From positions 38,156,036 through 38,220,035 of the forward strand of contig CM055106.1 of the NCBI GenBank assembly GCA_029204225.1: DNA of 64,000 nucleotides, in the 5' to 3' direction. Shown piece after piece: positions 1 to 12,489 of this stretch. Both the position numbers and the translations under genes were made by a program. The notes beneath the pieces were generated by a model. It did no database searches and had not been told where the DNA came from. It saw nothing but the letters and a program-made list of their open reading frames with translations. Position 1 is the first letter of the stretch. Every line of letters starts with the position of its first letter. This stretch comes from Diphasiastrum complanatum (Eukaryota > Streptophyta > Lycopodiopsida > Lycopodiales > Lycopodiaceae).

Positions 1-114
1 ATGAACACAAGCAAACAAACTACATTAATATTTAATGCTTGATCGTATTAAATTAAATAAAATTGACGTCAAAATACAAACCACATTAGTATAAATACAA
101 AAACTAGTACTTAC

Positions 115-964
115 ATTTGGAGGATGACTCTCGCTCTTTAGTTTGTCGACTAATGCGTCGTACGATTCCTTGAAGGTAAATTCGTACTCCTCCTTAGTTG
201 GCAGACGTCCATAGTCCACCAACTATCCATGCATTCAATTGAAGTTGAAATTAATTTAGGGCTACGTTGAAGCAGCTAGTCATAATGCATATTAAATAAT
301 AAAAGCATATAAAATCAAAGATAAACTATAAGAGTAGTGTAAGTTCACTTACCATGCTTGCTTGCAATCCCACCTTTCCGCTCGAGCCCAACCTAGGATT
401 GCCTATCCTATGCATCCTAGCGGCCGCAACATCTTTCTGAATCTTGTATTTATCTGGTGTTCGTTCATCCGCTTTTACACAGTTTCAATCACTTTTTGAA
501 CACCAGGAAGGCTTGGATTGCCCATCCCTATAAGCTCATCGTGCCATATCACAACGATGCCTAATCCATAAGCTCATATGCTTATGAATTTCCTTCTCCT
601 CAAATTTCTCTTCTTGTTGGAATTCGTCACGAAAGGTACTAATAACCTGTCGTTTATCGGCGGCAGGTTGTTCGGACCATTTACTAAATAATCTGTCGCC
701 AAAATGACGTTGGCATAAAGAATAGAGTTGGTCCAAAACCACATTTCCTTTTCTATTGGCAATTATATTGCCTTGAGGATCCACGTCATAATAAGGATTT
801 GTGGATGACTCTTCGGTGGGGGCGGGAGCCACCGCCTCTTGTGAGGGACCACCCTCATTTTGGCTAAGCATATTTTGCAGTTGTGTTCTTTGCTCGGAAG
901 TTAATGATTCATATAAATTTTTTACAAAGTCTCTCAAGCTTTCACCACTGCCTGATCCCGACAT
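115..964 (-). pseudogene. CACTA-type transposon accessory gene (ORF1-like), decayed
   Basis: The minus-strand reading begins at the ATG at 964 (MSGSGSGESL) and runs open to 536. It resembles the second, non-catalytic protein of plant CACTA (En/Spm) elements, which in En/Spm binds subterminal repeats; that family link is from memory of its style (acidic Q/E/S-rich start, then a basic helical part with RKGNVV and WIRHRC). After about 490 the sense continues in a shifted frame (VKADERTPDKYKIQKD) to a good donor at 352. An acceptor at 223-224 rejoins it in frame to an exon at 222-115 (LVDYGRLPTKEEYEF), closed by another GTAAGT donor. The frameshift near 485 makes it a pseudogene; the C-terminus lies outside the window. 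It diverges from the transposase at 1225-3708. Confidence 0.5.
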
Positions 965-1224
965 GATTACTACATTTATAAACATACAATAAATTACAAT
1001 AAATCCTAATATATTGAAATAAAGTAGAAAAGAAAATCGATTACAAAACTTTAATGCATATTGGAGTGGGACTTTCATACATGTGTTAACAAAAGGAGAG
1101 ATATGCGTGTAGAGCTCGAACCTGCACCAAGATTGGCATAAGAATCATGTAAACAACAATGTATAAGAATAGTTATATCTAAAAATTAAAACTATTTGTG
1201 TTTTGTACTTGTGCATATATGCAG
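965..1224. promoter_or_regulatory. Shared intergenic region between divergent CACTA genes
   Basis: About 260 bases separate the minus-strand accessory ORF start (964) from the first recognisable plus-strand transposase exon (1225). Given the divergent genes this is the expected place for a bidirectional promoter or for 5' exons not recognised here. No clear TATA box or terminal CACTA repeat was picked out, so this call is positional only. Confidence 0.2.
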
Positions 1225-3708
1225 TTTATCACAACGAGATGAATTACATTCAGATCAGTCTAGCGATGAAGACAATACTCACGTTAACAGGGTAAGTAAT
1301 AAACACGCATGTGTTCTTGTTCATAAAACCTTTGTTATTATAAGTTAAAATACTGTGCTAAAGTGACATGTACTTGATTTTTGTTTCTTGTAGAGAAATT
1401 ATTTTCAAAATAAAATATGGTGCACATGCCTCAAGTGTGATGAACAAAAGATGCGTGAAAGACGCATTGTTGAAAATCATTTGTGGAAGTTTGGACGAAA
1501 AGAAGAAGGTTAACCATCGAATTCGGAAGACGTTGAGATTTGTTAATTTTATATGATTTTTTTATTATAATCTTGGTCAATCTATATATGTCACTTATGA
1601 AATTTGTTTCATGTGTGTAACCAATACATTGAATGCCATTCCACGGAGTTGATCCATCCGTGTTTAGTTACAATCAACGTCAAGTTTTGATGGACATGAG
1701 AAAACAAAGAATGAAACAAATTGAAGAGGCAAACACAATTGGAAAAGAGAATAATCAACTTGATTCTAATGATTATGATGATGAGGTGCAACATGATGAA
1801 GCAATGCACAACATGTTTGAATCTTACTTTGAAACAAATGAGAATGATGATATGCATGCATCTTCTAATGAAAACGGAGATCACGAACAATTTGAGATGG
1901 ATGAAGACGAGATTCTATTGCACAAGGAGACAGACACTCCTTCATATCCTGGAGCATCCATTTTGAGACTAGCTACGTCAATTCTTATTCTAAACCTTCA
2001 AGCAACATACATATGGAGCGATCGTAGCGTGACATCTTTATTCGGGTACTTAATGCATAACACAACTATTATACTTTATAGCATATTTACATTAAGTTAA
2101 TTTTTTTTTCCTTTTCTAACAACTCACATTGCTCTTTTTTTAGGTTGTTGCATCGAATACTTCCGAAAGAAAATGTGATACCTAAAACACGGAAAGAAGC
2201 ACGAAAGATGATGACCGTGCTTGGAATGGATTACGACACAATACATGCATGTCCAGAAGACCATGTTCTATATAGAGGTGAGCATTCAGAAAAGCTTCAA
2301 TGTCCAATGTGTAACACTTCACGTTTTCGAGATGACGTACAAGGGGATAAAGTGCCACGAAAAGTGTTACGACATTTTCCAATTATCCCATGATTGCAAT
2401 GTTTATTTTGATGTAAATTTTTGGCACAACTACACATGTCAAAAATTGATCTACGGATGATGTGATGCGAGTACCAAGTGATTCACCTGCATGGAAACAT
2501 ATTGAAGACCAATGGCCCGAGTTTAAAAACGAACCTCGTGATTTGAGATTTGGCCTTGCTATGGATGGCGTAAATCCTTTTAGCGTTCAAGCATCAACTT
2601 GGTCCACATGGCCAGTTGTGCTCGTTAATTACAACATACCTCCATGGTTGAGTATTAAAACGGGACACTTGTTATTGGCTTTATTGATTCCAGGAAAGTA
2701 CAAGGCCAAGAACATGGATGTGTATCTTGCACCTTTGATCGATGAATTGTGCATTCTTTGGAATGGTATTCACACTTACGACATCTCGAGACCTTTACAA
2801 CAACAAAACTTCGTTGTTCATGAAATTTTAATGTGGACGATGCATGGCTACTCCGGTTTAAGCGAATATTCAGGTATCTATATAATGAATCTAATCCATT
2901 TTAGGGTTTAACGTTTGAGTATATTTAACTAAGCTTATGTTTAATTTGGTTTATGAAGTATGCAGGTTTAACCACATTGGGTTACAACGCATGTTATATT
3001 TGTGGACCACTTTTGGAGGGTCGACATAGCACAAATATGCTAAAAAAAGTGGTGTACGAAAATCATCGCAAATACTTGCCGCTTGATCATCCTTTTCAAA
3101 GGTTGAATAGGCGACTTTTTGGAGGGTGAAGAGATAATCCTCTAACTACACCACCACCTTTACGCATGGGAGTAGCGGAATGGCATGGTGAATGGCTTAA
3201 ACATCACGACGTTAATTCTTCATGGAATGAATCCATTGATGATATGAAACAGTTGTCTATTTTTCATAAATTACCCAATTGAAAGAATTTATTGATAAAC
3301 CATCTATTGGATCCTATGCACATATTCAAAAGCATCGGTGAATCCTTATGGAACCACATCATTGGCATAAAAGACAACTCTACAGCTTGTAAAGATCTAC
3401 AAGCGGCCGATGTGAAAAGACCCTATTGGATTCAATACACCGAAGGTGGAGATGAGATTCTACCTAGCGTGCCGTGGATTCTTACAAAAGAGCAACTCTC
3501 ATATGTTAAACATCTCATAAAACAAATGAGAACTCCAACAGGCTATGCACATTCTTTATGCAAGTCATTTACCAAAGATGGTAAATTAAGTGGATTGAAA
3601 TCACATGATTGGCATAAGATGTTGCAATTCATACTTCCACTTTCTATTTGAGGTCTCTTCAACGATGACGTACGAAATACGCTTTACAATTTGTCATTGA
3701 TGATTAGG
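1225..3708 (+). pseudogene. CACTA (En/Spm-like) TNPD/Tnp2-type transposase, decayed
   Basis: Coding exons with GT..AG borders: about 1225-1291 (acidic leader), 1394-1508 (Cys-rich WCTCLKCDEQK, then basic), 1633-2045 (acidic, ending GASILRLATSIL...WSDRSVTSL), 2144-2873 and 2966-3708. Typical of plant CACTA transposases are IHACPEDHVLYRGEH, CPMCNTSRF, KVLRHFPIIP, DGVNPF, YNIPPWLSIK, CYICG and INHLLDPMHIFKSI. Later stretches match the usual downstream part (VPWILTKEQL, LKSHDWHKMLQF). In-frame stops follow FPIIP (about 2393), near 2420, at 3127-3129, near 3280 and near 3650, so no transposase can be made. The DNA cut-and-paste role is family knowledge. Both ends of the element are unmarked; I found no convincing CACTA terminal repeat pair. 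Confidence 0.8.
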
Positions 3709-3709
3709 T

Positions 3710-4295
3710 TTGTAAAGTATTAAGCACTTGTATAAATATGTGATATTTTAAATTTTTTATGTGTTAAACAACCTAATGTACTATCAATCTTGCAGGTGGA
3801 TTTCCTCAAAAGAAATAAAAAATAGTGAATTGGATTCCATGAAAATCCAAATGATTGAAATCCAAATGAGAAAAATAAGGGCTACACACCTTCCTAGGAT
3901 TGGGGATTTTGATTATCTACATTTCACCTTTGCATATTAATTAATTGCTAGTGTATGCAATAAAATACGATATTGCTTTGAACAAAATGAAAATTATGAA
4001 TTACATTTAATTTCTTACTATGTTAGATAACGTATTCTAATAATAAAACAAATTGAAACAACACAAACTCACTAGTAAACTCACTCGAAGCTTAAGTGCA
4101 AAGGTGCAATTGCTCGCTCTTTAAATGCTTGCTCTCTTTTTTTTGAATATTTTTGTCACATGCACAAGCAATTAAAAAATAACATTATATTACACAATTG
4201 AACCATTATTATAAGCAAATTCAAATATACAATTACCATCAAACATTATCTAGTCATCTACTACTATAAATCTTAATCAAAACACACGCACACAT
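3710..4295. other. AT-rich stretch without genes
   Basis: This follows the last transposase exon. A possible further acceptor lies at about 3795 (tgcag), but the reading after it is not recognisable and stops near 3940. No RNA gene, repeat unit or transposon end was identified. The sequence passes into the microsatellite field near 4295. Confidence 0.4.
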
Positions 4296-4344
4296 ACACA
4301 CTCTCTCTCCCTCTCTCTCTCTCTAAAAATCTAACATAAATTCA

Positions 4345-4765
<421 letters not shown>

Positions 4766-4815
4766 TTAATGCAAAATGTTAAACACACACACACACACAC
4801 ACACATCTTTTCTTT

Positions 4816-4918
<103 letters not shown>

Positions 4919-5086
4919 TTATAAATTTAACAATCTATTACTACCCAACACTATCTATATCTATTTGTGTATTAACTTAAATTATAGATCAATGCAAATT
5001 TCAAAACACATACACATCCTCTCAAACACACATACACTATTTTAAATAATTCTAACAATCTATTAATAACAATATTTATAGTTTTA

Positions 5087-5745
<659 letters not shown>

Positions 5746-5841
5746 GTTAAACATTATCTCAAATAATTCTAACAATCTATTATAAACACTATCAAAAATT
5801 AATCTATTATAGACCCTATCACAATCTATTATAGAAGACAA

Positions 5842-5952
<111 letters not shown>

Positions 5953-6185
5953 TTTATTTTTAAAAAAAAGACTCCAAAATCTTTCAATATCTTTAACCAT
6001 ACATGTACACTTCACCTCCTCTCTCTCTTTCTCTCTCACAAATTACAAATCTAATAACCATAAATCTACCATCCTAAATAATACTAATAATCTATTACAA
6101 GACCATTCAATGCAAAATTTAAAAACACACACACACACAGTCTCTCCCCATCTCTTTTGTTCTTTCACACTCTCTATCTCCTCTT

Positions 6186-6256
6186 CAAACAAACAAACAA
6201 ACATCAACCTCAAACAAACAAACAAAAAGCAAAACAAACAAAAATCAAACACCAAC
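6186..6256 (+). repeat. (CAAA)n-like simple repeat
   Basis: Imperfect CAAACAAA units run from about 6186 to 6256, interrupted by CATCAACCT and AAAGC. They follow the CT/CA field and precede the palindromic array. Confidence 0.7.
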
Positions 6257-6393
6257 ATCAAACAATGATCTTCAAGCACCTTCAAGCCCTCAAGCACTGA
6301 TCGCCCTCAATCGCTCCAAAGACGTTCAAATCTGCAAAAGACAAAGTGAAAGAGAAGGCGCTGGATCGCGCGAATTGGAAGATTGAAACAGAT

Positions 6394-6722
6394 GTCGGAT
6401 TCCGACGGCCTCCAAACACGTCGAAATCTGACGTCTGTGCCCATTCAGGCCCGGACAGATTCCGTGGACAGGCTTTTGGCATGCTGACGTGGACGTCGAA
6501 ATCCGACGCACGTCGGATTCCGACGTCCACATCGGATTACATGTATTTTTGTTTTAAAAAAATGTGTGACAGGTCATATCCATGTCTGCAAGTCGGAATT
6601 CGACATGTTGGACTCCGACGTGCCTTTGAAAAAATTGGTTGCTGCCCATATTTCTCGATCGCCAGACTGTGAATTTTGGATTTTTTACTGGGACGTCGAA
6701 GCTCGACGTGTCAGATTGCGAC
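6394..6722. repeat. Array of a 13-base palindromic word (GTCGGATTCCGAC)
   Basis: Eight instances of the dyad GTC-GRA-N-TCY-GAC or close variants start at about 6394, 6420, 6495, 6512, 6592, 6607, 6695 and 6710. Two (6394, 6512) are perfect GTCGGATTCCGAC, an odd palindrome around one central T. Three close pairs are spaced 15-17 bases (6495/6512, 6592/6607, 6695/6710). Short reading frames across it are by-products. It resembles in design the arrays at 15,918 and 21,280. Function unknown. Confidence 0.75.
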
Positions 6723-6899
6723 GGATTATGAAATTTTTGATTATACGTCAGACGCGAACATCGGAATTTGCGCGATGTGTTATTGTGAGATAGTTCTTTT
6801 TCTTTCATACCATCAAGATGCGAACTCTCGTCATTTGGTGTTATATGTTTTTTTCAAAAATTTGTAAACATGAGTTTATTATCGGGAACACTTTCTATT

Positions 6900-7201
6900 A
6901 ACGGATTATCTTCGTCATCTTCTTGTGTTTGCTAAATATCATCCAAATTTATGTTTTCCAAAAGACTCACGGGCCCAATTGAGGAAGTGGCCACCTTATC
7001 ATCCGATTGTTGATGGTCTACATTTTTTCTTCCATCATTATTTTCATGGCTAAATTGGGTATTATAGTCACCATAGTTGAACAATAGGCCTCCAATAAAC
7101 ATTTCTCTTCATTGTTGCAAACCAAGACGATCGTTTGCATATTTTTTTGCAAGGCAGAGACATTTAGGACACTCTGCTAATCGAGAGTAATACCAAGACT
7201 G
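6900..7201 (-). pseudogene. Scrap of a transposase-like N-terminus
   Basis: The minus-strand frame reads SWYYSRLAECPKCLCLAKKY, then one stop (TGA), then about 50 residues rich in N, D and Q ending in another stop. A Cys-x2-Cys start followed by an acidic Asn-rich run resembles the N-terminus of CACTA transposases, as in the exon at 1394-1508. There is no catalytic part, so the call is weak; it may be any zinc-binding element protein. Confidence 0.25.
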
Positions 7202-7259
7202 ATGAAAAAAAGGCCTCTCGGTATAAAACAGAGTGTAAATGGATCTCACTTTTGGAATT

Positions 7260-8239
7260 TGTTACCTATCAACACATTGAATTCCATTTTCTATCAACAT
7301 TGGTTGCCATATGCACAAGTGAATTAAGAAATTTATGTATGACAAAAAAATGATGATCACAACATGCATCGACTTCTTCATTTGGTGGTTCGACTTGAAT
7401 TGTATGGTTTTCAGATATTTAGGGTGGATAGACTTGTTGGCCGAGAAAAATTTCAATAAGCACACGTAAGCTTCTTATTTTTGTTTGCAAGGATCACACA
7501 TCACCAAACATGGCCCTACATAGCGTATGCGGTGGCAACTTTGGCATGCCATTTAGGGGCAAGTCAAGGGATTTGTTGGCCATGTCACCTTGCAATAAAG
7601 TGCATTTGTGGGGCATTAAATCTTGAAACTACCCTTAACTAAAAGACATACTTTATTATTTTTTGAAATTCAAGCCAAAAATTGGATTGGAGGACCAGCC
7701 AATCCACCCTAGATGCCAAACAGGCGTCATCGACAATGCCACATGACCTAATTTCCAATAGGACAGCTAGTTCTGCAGGTGAGAATAGAGCTGCCCAGAT
7801 GATATATGCGTGTATTGATAATCACTACCAAAGACGTTCTACAATGGAGTGCATGCCGCGGTTTTGATAGTCTACACTTTGTACATCTCATCGCAGTGAT
7901 CCTTTACTTTGTGCGTGGCAGTCTGAAGTCAAATTCCTCAACATATCTTGATGATGATGAAGCTCTGTTTGTTTAGATGCATAAGTTTATTTAAGTGTAG
8001 AGTTATAACTTATAATATTTAAGCTTTTGGAGGCTTTCATTTTTGTCTTGTTGTTTCCCGATTACACAGAAAATTTTCCTTCAATCTGCTGCATAAGATT
8101 GCTGAGCTTGTAGAGCAATGAGATTATAGATCCTTAATCCTGACTGGCCATTGCGACAGAGTTCCACTTGCGAGCGATGGATGGTTTGAAGGAACCCATA
8201 TACGTAGATAACCACGTCAATGACAATGCTACGTTCATT
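7260..8239. other. Upstream region of the NPH3-type gene
   Basis: No convincing coding sequence. The open frame at 7682-7867 has no recognisable features. The region would hold promoter and 5' leader of the gene starting at 8240. No TATA box can be assigned with confidence. Confidence 0.35.
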
Positions 8240-10404
8240 ATGAGTCCTGTCAAGACGGGTACGAAAATCGACGGCTTCCAAAGGAAAGGAGAGGCTTGGT
8301 AAGTACTTATACGGCCTGTACAAATTCCTGTAACTCTTATTAAGCCTAAAGATTAATTGAAGTTTATGGTGAGCGTTCTGGTCAGGATTCAGGAATGTAT
8401 GAGAGATGCAAAAGGTTTTAAATTTTATTCGCACGTCTTCCATGAAATAGCCTGATTTTCTGGATAATTTTCCGTCCTTTTACATCTCTGTTACATACAA
8501 GTAATATTGAACCATTTCGCTTCATCATTATATAAGCTTTTGGCATGATATAACAGTTCGGTGAGGTTTAGCATTGTATTGATAATTATGAAACTTAGCA
8601 TACCGGTACCCTTCTTGTAGGTTTGTTGCCACCGAGCTACAAAGTGACCTGATTGTGGAGGTTGGCGGGTTAAGGTTTCATCTCCACAAGGTTCGTTGTA
8701 GAGTACGCTTTATGGTGATATGTGCAAGAAAAGAAAAAGTAGTGAATATTTCACTTAAGACTGCTCAAATAGTTGGGGATTCTGCGTACGTTGATCAGTA
8801 ATCAAAACTATCTGCTACTTTCTGGTCAAGGATGAAACTATATCTATTGGACTTGTAATGTTCTGACAAACTTTTGAGATTGTGCAGTTTCCATTGGCAG
8901 ACAGAATCAGAATCCATTGCTCTCCAGAAGTGGCCGTATCAATCGGCTTGTGTTTGAGTCACGTGATGCGGAGAAGACTCAAATTGTACTTGCTCATATG
9001 CCTGGCGGCGCAGAAGCTTTTCAGTTGGCTGCTCGATTTTGTTATGGAATGCCTGTAGATCTGAGTGCTTCAAACGTCGCTGCAGTGAGATGCATGGCGG
9101 ATTACCTTGAAATGTCTGATGATCTTGAAGAAGGAAACCTGATCTCAAAAGCAGAAACGTTCATAAACAATGTTGTTCTTCAGTCTTGGAAAAGATCCAT
9201 ATCAGTACTAAAAAGCTGTGAACGCCTTTCTCCTTGGGCTGAAGATCTGAAGATTGTTCAGAGATGTTGTGAATCAATCGCTTGGAAAGCTTGTACAGAT
9301 CCCCGAGGTGTAAGATCTCTCGGTACCAAAATAACCTTAGAGACCAAGAATCATCCTTCCTTTGCCAATGATACAAGACGTTTCGGTGTTGCAAGCGACA
9401 TCGCGCAAGACTGGTGGTTTGACGATGCGGTGTCCCTCAAGATAAGTCACTTTACCAAAGTAATAGCTGCCCTCTCGGCGAAGGGAATGAATCCTGATTC
9501 AATTGGATCCGTCATCGTACATTATTCTCTAAAATGGTTGCCTGCCGTGGCAAGAGAGTATGAAATTGTTATGCATTACCCTGAAGAAGACGAAGAAAGA
9601 TCGGTATCTGGCTCAGGAATAAGTGATTCAGTTGTAAAAGGTTTCTCTACTTTACATCGTCAAGAGTTAGCGCTGTTTGAGCACATTGTAAGAATACTTC
9701 CTCGCGAGGACAATGCAATTGCTAGCAAGTTCCTAATTCACTTGATAAAAATTGCGAATATGCTGGATGCTGATGCAGGTTGTAAAGCGGACCTAGAAAA
9801 AAGAGTTGATCGCAACTTGATCATGCAACACTCGATGACATGCTCATACCTTCATTCTGTAGTGAGTATGAAACTTTGTTTGACGTGGAGCTTGTTCGGC
9901 GGCTCGTAGAGTATTTTTTAAGCAAAGAACAAAGTTATCATTCGAACTCTTCACCATCGCTAGGCTTGGATGATTCGCCAAGGACCATCTATCCTTGTCA
10001 AAATTTGAAAGTTTCGCAGAACTAATACCAGATGGTTCCCCCCTTTCTCACGATGGTCTCTACCGCGCTATAGACATCTTCTTGAAGGTATATTCCTCAG
10101 CTTATTAGGCAGCATTTCTTCATGTAGAACATATTCTGATGCAAGCCTAGACTTTAATTGTAAGCAGACATGTGGATTGGGCTACTTCTCTACAGAGTTT
10201 TGTACTAACCTCTAGCATAATATTCCAATTAGAGTATCGACTAACGACTTCTAGTGGCTTTGTGATTTCAGACCCATCCAAGTTTAACAGAACATGAAAG
10301 AAAAAAGGTATGCAGAATTATGGACTGTCAGAAGCTCTTCAGGCATGCCTGCATGCTTCTCAAAATGAACGCCTTCCACAGCGAACAGTGGTTCAAGTTC
10401 TATC
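8240..10404 (+). pseudogene. NPH3/RPT2-family BTB-domain gene, frameshifted and 3'-truncated
   Basis: This family (NPH3, RPT2, NPY) supplies substrate adaptors for CUL3 ubiquitin ligases in phototropin and auxin responses at the plasma membrane. Exons: 8240-8298 (ATG, MSPVKTGTKIDGF), 8621-8690 (FVATELQSDLIVEVGG, BTB start, ending HLHK), 8911-10087 (PLLSRSGRINRL, AFQLAARFCYG, YLEMSDD, then the NPH3-domain start DWWFDDAVSL and SLKWLP) and 10272-about 10404 (THPSLTEHERKKVC...DCQKL, ERLPQRTVVQVL). All borders are GT..AG and phases agree. Frame breaks lie near 9819, 9975 and 10,338; the first two look like single-base losses. After VVQVL the family sequence ends abruptly in unrelated DNA. The C-terminal coiled coil is missing. 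Sure of family; whether it is a true pseudogene or partly a sequencing artefact is open. Confidence 0.85.
8691..8910 (+). other. Intron 2 of the NPH3-type gene with a shifted acceptor
   Basis: The donor follows HLHK at 8690. The first acceptor (AG at 8886-8887) would give FPLADRIR and leave the family frame. Using the AG at 8909-8910 gives HLHK-NPLLSRSG in frame. CCATTG occurs twice, 23 bases apart (8891 and 8914), so a small duplication seems to have disturbed the original acceptor. Confidence 0.6.
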
Positions 10405-10479
10405 ATCCTTAGTACCTTTCTTAAAATCGAAATTTTTTAATTACTTGTTTTGTACATCTTATGCTAAGCATAGTTGCAT

Positions 10480-10604
10480 TCTCTCTTCTTTCAGTTGGTT
10501 CAAGACAAGAAAAATAAAGTCCTTCCAAAGCAATTCAAACGACATATTCTTAAATCGAAGGCAGAAAAAAGAGACATAGAAAGATTGGCATGGGGTGAGA
10601 GTGC
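10480..10604 (+). pseudogene. Fragment shared with the 17-kb unrecognised gene
   Basis: After a tttctttcag acceptor-like end (about 10,495) the frame reads LVQDKKNKVLPKQFKRHILK and then SKAEKRDIERLAW. Almost the same sentence occurs on the minus strand near 17,280-17,380 (KTKKNKVLPEQFKRHILK, then DKERLARGES). This is therefore a dispersed piece of that repeat-borne gene, not the NPH3 C-terminus. It is cut at about 10,600 by copia sequence. Confidence 0.6.
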
Positions 10605-11495
10605 ACATAGCAAGTGGATCCAAAAACTTTGAGATCCTTGAGATTGGGCTTCTCTCCAAATAGAGCTTCAAATGGTGTGATTCCTCCAATGGCTTGGTTT
10701 GGCAATTAATTGCACAAATAATTAGCACAAGTTATTGCTTCCCCCCAAAATGGTTTGGATAGAGAAGCATCTAGCCTTAAGGCCTTAGCACACTCACAAA
10801 GAGATCTATTTCTTCTCTCACTCACTCCATTTTGTTGAGGGGTGTATGGACATGACAGCTCCCTCTTTATGCCATTAGAACTACAAAAGTCAATCAACTT
10901 ATTGGAGATATATTCACCTCCATTATCACTCCTTAATACCTTAATCTTAGTACTAAGTTGATTTTCTAACAAAGTCTTGAACTTTACAAAATAATCAAAC
11001 ACCATTGATTTGCTAGACAAGAGGCACATCCAACAATATCTAGAATAGTCATCAATGAAGATTACTTAATATTTGGCACCACCATTAGACTCATGTGAAA
11101 AGCTATGAACATCCGAATGGATGAGTTCAAGAGGAGAGCTTGATCTTGATGTAGATCTTGAGAAGGGTAGTTTGTGAGCCTTTGAAAGGCTGCATGCTTC
11201 ACATCTCTTCTCACACTCTGACAAATTCTTGGGGAGTCCAACTGCAAGCTCCTTTGCAACCATAGATTCCATGGCTTTGAAGTTGGGATGGCCCAACCTT
11301 TTGTGCCATAGCTCCACCTTTGATAACTCCACCTTTGCCAAGTTAACACTCTCCACTGCAATATTAGCATCAAGCTTAAACAATTTACCTTGATTAAAGC
11401 CTTTGGATATACATTCATCATTTCTAAGGATGGAACAAACTCCATGCTTAAATTGTACATCAAGGCCATTATACATTAATTGGCCAACACTAAGC
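10598..11495 (-). pseudogene. Ty1/copia fragment B: pre-integrase to integrase core
   Basis: Minus strand, from 11,495 down: SLLSVGQLMYNGLDV, then the integrase zinc-binding domain (LWHKRLGHPNF...CEACSLSKAHKLPF), ELIHSDVHSF (first catalytic Asp), a stop near 11,066, then FIDDYSRY, LRSDNGGEY (second Asp), YTPQQNGVSERRNR (catalytic Glu) and on to PFEALFGEKPNLKDLKVFG, ending near 10,600. It is part of a gag-pol polyprotein; integrase inserts element cDNA. Reverse transcriptase and both LTRs are absent. Confidence 0.85.
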
Positions 11496-12271
11496 AAAGA
11501 TCCACTTGTTTTCCTTTGTACAACATATGAGAGCCTCTTAGGATCGGATCTATCTCTCATGGATATTCTTGGTGAGAAAATCCGAGGAGAGTCTTCTTCA
11601 AATCTTGACCCCATCACATCATGATTGTTTTCAAAATCAATAATTGGTGATGCATCCATAGACTTCTTGATCTCGGCCTCTTCAAAAGATGAGTGTTGAT
11701 CTTCATGAAAGACAACATCTCTACTTTCAATAACTTGAGAAATAGAGAGTACAAAGTCTCTATAGGCCTTCTTGGTGGATGAGTATCCAACCATGATCCC
11801 TTTGCATGCACTAGGATCTTCCTTCTTCCTTGTTTCCAAGGGAATATGGGCAAAGCATATGCATCCAAAAACTCTAAGGTGATCAACCTTAGGCTTCTTC
11901 AAATATAAGATTGCATATGGTGACTTTCCTCCAAGAGCTATACAAAGATAATTTGCACAATTAATGGCTTCTCCGCAAAAATCTTTGGGCAAAGATGCCT
12001 CAATTCTCATAGATTTTGCACATTCACATAGAGATCTATTCTTTCTCTCGGCCACTCCATTTTGAGATGGAGAGTAGGCACAAGAGAACTCTCTTTTGAT
12101 GCCTTCAAGCTCACAAAAATCATGAAATTTATTGGAGATATATTCACCCCCTCCATCACTTCTAAGGACTTTAATCTTGAATGAGAATTGCTTCTCTACA
12201 TAAGCTTTGAAAATAAGGAAATGATCGTAGGTCTTATAAAGTAGAGATGACCACCAAATAGACATGACCAA
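11496..12271 (-). pseudogene. Ty1/copia fragment A: integrase core to RT linker
   Basis: Minus strand from 12,271: FLIFKAYVEKQFSFKIKVLR, SDGGGEY (Asp), PSQNGVAERKNR (Glu), PKVDHLRVFGC, then the linker GIMVGYSSTKKAY, ESRDVVFHEDQ and SPRISMRDR. It runs into fragment B in the same reading frame, giving one 401-codon ORF (12,271-11,066) that joins a late pol region to an earlier one. The order is impossible for an intact element, so this is a recombination join of two related copies. Confidence 0.85.
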
Positions 12272-12409
12272 CTCTCTTGACTTGACCTAACCTACATTAG
12301 GAGTGGTTTTCCACGTGGCATCTTGGCCTTCCATGTGTGGAACCCAATTATACACAATATTTACAAAGTTCTACATGGCTAGATTTGCCAAAATAGGCTA
12401 GTTTTCACA
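12272..12409 (-). repeat. LTR fragment (5' end) of a copia element
   Basis: On the minus strand a purine-rich tract (TTTGAGGAGGAG, about 12,410-12,421) is followed by TGTGAAAACTAGCC, an LTR start of the same form as those at 57,813 and 58,659. About 140 bases remain before the integrase fragment. Bases 12,422-12,485 may hold the last pol codons. Confidence 0.5.
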
Positions 12410-12489
12410 CTCCTCCTCAAATCTAACCTTGGAAACAATAATGTATCTATATACAATTCTAAGATCTGTGTGGAGCCTCATGATCCCAC

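Noticed and set aside
1609-1890. Minus-strand ORF opposite the CACTA transposase exon
   Set aside because: Shadow of the acidic exon at 1633-2045.
8081-8443. 120-codon minus-strand ORF over the first NPH3 exon
   Set aside because: Overlaps exon 1 and intron 1 of the plus-strand gene and matches nothing known.
10495-10632. Last exon of the NPH3-type gene
   Set aside because: The block matches the 17-kb unit rather than the NPH3 C-terminus, and its end runs into antisense copia.
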